The notes under the pieces: model-generated
What the model was told of the DNA's origin: nothing
The model's database searches: none
What the model saw: the letters and a program-made list of their open reading frames with translations, nothing else
Translations under genes and position numbers: made by a program
NCBI GenBank assembly: GCA_030374735.1
Contig: JASCIV010000831.1
Location: forward strand, 1 to 11,516
Reading direction: 5' to 3'
Source: Gracilaria caudata
Lineage: Eukaryota; Rhodophyta; Florideophyceae; Gracilariales; Gracilariaceae
Length of the DNA: 11,516 nt
In this document: positions 9,001 through 11,516 of the stretch, piece after piece
How positions within the stretch are numbered: the first letter of the stretch is position 1
Layout of the letters: the number at the start of each line of letters is the position of its first letter

Positions 9001-11484
9001 GAATGGGCCGTAGGTGATCGACGCGATAGAAGTCATTCGAAAGAAATGAATGAACAAAATCGAGAGGAAGAAAAATCGGAGCTTGACGCTTCAAGGGTTG
9101 AAGATGAAGGGGAACAAAACGCCGAAGAAGAACTTGGGAGTTATGAAGAGCCTGAAGACCTAGAAAAGGACGCTTCGAGGGACAGAGAGCACGGTGATCA
9201 CCGAGAAAATGGAGAACAGGAAAACTGTGATACCCACTCCGAAGATATACAGGAATCAGGAACAGAGAAACAGAAGAAACATGGTGAAGAAGACCATGGC
9301 ATGACTGATGGTTACAATTCGGATTTTGCTCGGGGGCAGGAACCTGATCCTTGTTTACCGGAAAGTGATCAGCCGGAAGTTGGGGAAGCAGAATCTAATT
9401 GCGGAAGTCCAATGGTTGGTGTAGGTGATGAAGCCGAAGTTCTTGAGTACGAAGGAATGGACGAGGACCAAACTGGAGATTTCCATGAAGACTGTCAACT
9501 CTCCGGTCTTGAAGAGGAAGCCGACATGGGCAACGAAAAAACTAATCCAGAAGATAAATTAGAACATGTGAAAAAGGACGTCAGCCCAGACCTCGCCAAA
9601 ACCAATGAGGAGGAAGAAGCCAAATCGATCTCTTCTGCGCAGGATGATATCAAAAGCGATGGCGGCGAGCATTGTCAAGAGACCGAGGGGGATAGTGATG
9701 TACTCAATGGAGCAGATGCCGATGCTAAGCAACCTGTTTCTGAAAAGGAACATCGTTCTATGAACATACTTCCAGGACGATCTACAACAGGTCAAGCGGA
9801 CAAGGAGATCGAAGGTAGTACGGAACCCTTTGCACATCAAGGTCAGGGAACGTTAGGCTTCGGGAGTAACATGAATGACGCAGACGGGGAAAGAAACGAT
9901 ATCGCCGACAGATCTAGTCATGATCATCAACCCGGTCCTGGTAACCAAATAAATAAACAGAATGGAGAGGAAGAGGGGCGGAAATTGGAATCGTCTATGA
10001 AGCAAGATGAACAGCTAGAGAAAGGATCCTCATCCATGAATACGAACCCTCTTCGACTTTCAGATCCTGAACACCTCATAAAGGAATGGAACGAATGCCT
10101 TCGTGCTCTACGTGACGATGATGAGCAGTTGCCGAAACAAACTGAAGGAGAAAATGATGCGGATGCGTGGCAATATGAAACAATTGATGATCCGAAGGAG
10201 AATCCTCAACATTCTCTGGGCGCAGCAACCCAGAAACAACAGCGCCCTCTTCCGGACGAAAGGGTTGCAGAGCTCGACAGCGAGAGCATTAGACACAAAG
10301 AAGCAGAACCAAAGCCAAAACTTAGGGAGGCCATGTCCACGCAGGACAGGCAGAAGAGTCACTTCCGCCAAGAACAATCTTCATCGCCCCAGAATCCAAA
10401 TGAAAGCCTAGGTGACTTAGTGCATGGAGATGTAGAAAAACCCCATCCCGTGCGGTCTGCGATTGACAGAGAACGGGAACGAAACAGAATTGCTTCTGCC
10501 CACATTGGTCAGAGTGAATCTAGTATTTTTGAAACGCGTGGTAAACCAGGTTGTGATGAAGATGAACGAAATGAAGAGCCCACGCCTGTGACAAGTCAAG
10601 TTCTTGGGTGGCGAATGGAGAACTTGGATCATGCTCAAGCCAAAGAGCTCTGGCATGCACTGGAATCCAAAGTTGCTTCCGAGGCTGCTACTCTGTGTGA
10701 ACAGATGCGTCTAGTCCTGGAACCGACAAAAGCCTCTCGTATGGGGGGAGGATATCGCACTGGAAAGCGCTTGAACATGAGAAAAGTGATCGAATACGTA
10801 GCGTCCGACTTTCGCAAGGACCGAATATGGCTTCGTCGAGTCAAACCGGACAAAAGATCTTACGATGTGTTGATCGCTATCGATGACTCCGCTTCAATGC
10901 TTGAATCAGAGGCTGGAGTGATGGCAACTGAATCCCTCGCTCTCGTGATAAGTGCACTTTCGAAGTTGGAGGTCGGAAGAATCGCTGTAGCGAGCTTCGG
11001 ATCAACTGCAAATCTGATTCGACATTTCGAGGAACCACTGCCCATCAACACCGAATCTGGAGCAAAGCTACTGCAACATTTCACCTTCTCTCAGACAGAG
11101 ACTAATATAGTCAATCTACTAAGTTTCATTCATTCTCAGATGGGATCAACAAATAACGAAAGCACCGTTGAACATATTTCTCTTGCTCTTGTGATCTCCG
11201 ATGGCAGATTAAGCCATAGAGAAGAAGTGAGAAGGCAATTAAGAATACTGAAAGAGTCAAATGTTCTTGTTGCCTTTTTCATACTGGATCGAGGAACAGT
11301 TGAGGAAAACAGTATTTATAACGTTCAAAGGGTTGAGTATGAAGCAAATGGGAAAATGTCGGTAAGACCATACATGCACGATTTCCCGATCGACTTTTAT
11401 GCAGTTGTTCAGAACATGAGTTCACTTCCGGGCACACTGGCCGATGCTCTTCGACAATGGATTGAAATTACAAACTATCAGTAA
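1..11484 (+). CDS. MDN1: Midasin (MDN1/Rea1), 5'-partial, with one in-frame TGA at 178-180
   Basis: This is the dynein-like AAA+ ATPase of 60S ribosome biogenesis, acting in nucleolus and nucleoplasm to release assembly factors from pre-60S particles. The frame runs from base 1 to TAA at 11482-11484, broken only by TGA 178-180. About 3,825 codons are present; whole midasins are about 4,900 (yeast) to 5,600 (human) residues, so AAA1 to most of AAA4 lie upstream. Diagnostic signs in order are the AAA4 lid, AAA5 with GPPGSGKS and LLDELN, a degenerate AAA6, a long linker with family motifs (LRYMGTAW, NFYKDPN, WRGVEMRSW), an acidic region, and a MIDAS domain with YRTGKRLNM and DDSAS. No intron is evident after position 180. 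The GTG at 340 is not a start: it falls between AAA4 and AAA5, and the first in-frame ATG beyond it (598) lies after the AAA5 P-loop. Family identity is near certain; whether one polypeptide is made depends on the TGA. Confidence 0.93.
178..180 (+). other. In-frame TGA with downstream CTA (possible readthrough stop)
   Basis: This is the only stop codon in the coding frame before the terminal TAA. The context is GGAT-TGA-CTA-ACT. The codons before it give VLFLD and those after it LTVGG. Related midasins usually have Gly at this point, and GGA to TGA is one base change. TGA is absent from the other roughly 3,800 codons, TGG is used for Trp throughout, and the gene ends in TAA, so general reassignment of TGA is unlikely. 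UGA followed by CUA is the known leaky-stop context of several eukaryotic mRNAs. It could also be a mutation, a sequencing error, or part of an unrecognised intron. Confidence 0.7.
226..249 (+). other. 10-bp hairpin with 4-base loop, 45 nt after the TGA
   Basis: AGAGGCAGGC (226-235) pairs with GCTTGCCTCT (240-249) across the loop TTTC (236-239). That is nine Watson-Crick pairs and one G-U (233 with 242). It lies inside coding sequence in the AAA4-AAA5 connector. Bases 245-249 (CCTCT) could instead pair with AGAGG at 261-265, so two exclusive folds are possible. Structures 3' of a stop are known to raise readthrough in some mRNAs; a role here is inference. Confidence 0.5.
418..1260 (+). other. 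Midasin AAA5 domain, Walker A and B intact
   Basis: The domain opens with the family lead-in GAPTTTQN (424-447). Walker A is GPPGSGKS (502-525; residues 55-62 counted from the GTG at 340). Walker B is WFLLDELN (694-717), with both the Mg-binding Asp (706-708) and the catalytic Glu (709-711). It is followed by the midasin pattern LASQSVLEGLNSVLD. A sensor-1-like Asn is in FGAQNP (829-846), and SFLNRF (883-900) carries the likely arginine finger at 895-897. The helical lid contains DFGLRDALRWCD (1054-1089) and closes at KEVFGFEW, a typical end of a midasin AAA lid. All residues needed to bind and hydrolyse ATP are present, so AAA5 is expected to be an active site of the ring. Confidence 0.93.
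1375..2340 (+). other. Midasin AAA6 domain, nucleotide site degenerate
   Basis: Position and order identify it: directly after AAA5, with the lead-in LLRPLQAISIAVQERWPVVLLSG and then AETLIGGYSQRG, matching the family's T-E-L-L-G-G-[FY]-x-Q strand. The expected P-loop (G-P-x-x-x-G-K-T/S in related proteins) is replaced by GSNVSADEDGKR (1468-1503): the Gly-to-GK spacing is four residues too long and Arg stands where Thr/Ser is needed. The Walker B strand WIFVQGAEMC (2041-2070) has Gln-Gly where relatives usually read L-D-N; VLDRLSPLFE afterwards confirms the register. PHPNFRIFFSV (from 2227) is the sensor strand. The module probably survives as a structural ring member that does not bind ATP normally. 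The lid continues past 2340, but its end cannot be fixed by eye. Confidence 0.85.
2341..8559 (+). other. Midasin linker/stalk region
   Basis: About 2,070 codons of mostly helical sequence link the AAA ring to the acidic tail; the AAA6 lid occupies the first part. In Rea1/Mdn1 structures this region forms a neck, middle and stem that swings relative to the ring. Patches recognisable from the family are FWNLEPAYRQAA (near 4165), LRYMGTAWISVGVYRLQSYF (4522-4581), YRDPSKIGFESFAGVV (near 4813), an acidic EQQEVEDFVSTF segment (near 5482), NFYKDPN (5929-5949), KADEWNRLF then LVSRWRGVEMRSW (ending near 6264), and RARVSKLREM to GLSPFERP (about 7129-7248). These lie in the usual order, so no large piece seems missing. 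No transmembrane segments or inserted domains are seen. Divergence between patches is high, as is normal for this region. Confidence 0.85.
8560..10596 (+). other. Acidic Asp/Glu-rich disordered tether
   Basis: About 680 codons rich in Glu, Asp, Gln, Asn, Ser, Gly and Lys form the flexible tether that carries the MIDAS domain. It is not featureless. A family motif opens it (8605-8700: GTGFGDVGNGD, then DVSEAIEDEEQLLGL), followed by FDMKTDFEGTLEDV (near 8761), in place of the family's M-x-x-D-F-x-G-x-L-E-D. Near its end lie NPLRLSDP and EHLIKEWNECLRAL (10045-10113), then WQYETIDD (near 10168), the conserved step before MIDAS. The coding strand is strongly purine-rich, which creates spurious open frames on the other strand. 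I found no exact tandem repeat by eye. Confidence 0.9.
10597..11484 (+). other. Midasin C-terminal MIDAS domain with conserved lead-in
   Basis: The lead-in runs LCEQMRLVLEPT, YRTGKRLNMRKVIEY, FRKDRIWLRRVKP (about 10697-10848), the most conserved stretch of midasin and rich in basic residues as expected for nuclear targeting. The von Willebrand A-type fold follows. The metal-ion-dependent adhesion site is complete: DDSAS (10882-10896, the D-x-S-x-S motif), a Thr in QTETN (11092-11106), and the Asp of ISDGR (11194-11208). This site coordinates a metal that is completed by an acidic residue of the UBL domain of Ytm1 or Rsa4 in yeast. The domain ends with PYMHDFPIDFY and LADALRQWIEI, typical of the family C-terminus, then a few residues and TAA. 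It should be able to bind its substrate. Confidence 0.95.
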
Positions 11485-11516
11485 TACAAAGTCGTCTATG
11501 ACTCGTAATTCAACCC
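11485..11516 (+). other. Start of 3' flank / 3' UTR
   Basis: Thirty-two bases follow the TAA. They contain no AATAAA-type signal and no second gene; the 3' end of the transcript is outside the window. Confidence 0.6.

Noticed and set aside
8484..9094. Two overlapping open frames (147 and 131 codons) on the - strand, Ser/Pro/Phe-rich
   Set aside because: They are antisense to the purine-rich acidic tether, whose complement is pyrimidine-rich and poor in stops. Composition explains them.
8560..10596. Tandem repeat array in the acidic region
   Set aside because: The region is low in complexity, but I found no repeated unit in register at DNA or protein level by eye.
1..11516. A new defence, mobile or multi-gene system
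   Set aside because: The whole window is accounted for by one housekeeping eukaryotic gene; there are no terminal repeats, integrase, transposase, RNA gene or second CDS.

Overview
The window is occupied almost entirely by one eukaryotic protein-coding gene on the + strand: the C-terminal two-thirds to three-quarters of midasin (MDN1 in animals and plants, Rea1 in budding yeast). Midasin is the giant AAA+ ATPase that strips assembly factors from pre-60S ribosomal particles. The gene is 5'-incomplete here. The window opens inside the fourth AAA unit, and AAA1 to most of AAA4 must lie upstream. The end is complete: the MIDAS domain finishes at a TAA (11482-11484), followed by 32 bases of 3' flank.

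Layout on one reading frame (codons starting at 1, 4, 7...): the end of the AAA4 helical lid (1-~280), AAA5 with intact Walker A and B (~418-1260), a degenerate AAA6 (~1375-2340), the very long helical linker/stalk (~2341-8559), an acidic Asp/Glu-rich disordered region (8560-~10596), and the MIDAS domain with its conserved lead-in (10597-11484). The parts act as one machine: the AAA ring converts ATP hydrolysis into linker movement, and the acidic tether lets the MIDAS domain hold a UBL-containing substrate (Ytm1, then Rsa4 in yeast) while it is pulled off.

The most interesting feature is near the start. The frame is open over the whole 11.48 kb except for one TGA at 178-180. Midasin-like sequence continues in the same frame on both sides of it. 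The TGA stands where related midasins usually have a glycine (pattern L-D-G-L), one base from GGA. It is followed directly by CTA, giving UGA-CUA, the best-known leaky-stop context in eukaryotic mRNAs, and 45 nt later by a 10-bp hairpin with a 4-base loop (226-249). Stop readthrough, a broken allele, a sequencing error, or an in-frame intron/exitron that includes the TGA are all possible. The apparent GTG start at 340 lies mid-domain and is not a real start.

Organism: a eukaryote, because midasin is eukaryotic. The gene looks intron-free across 11.3 kb and its base composition is moderate (GC in the mid-40s by eye, not counted). That suggests an intron-poor lineage such as a red alga or another unicellular alga or protist, but the sequence does not let me place it further. 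No RNA gene, mobile element, CRISPR array or second gene is supported on either strand.
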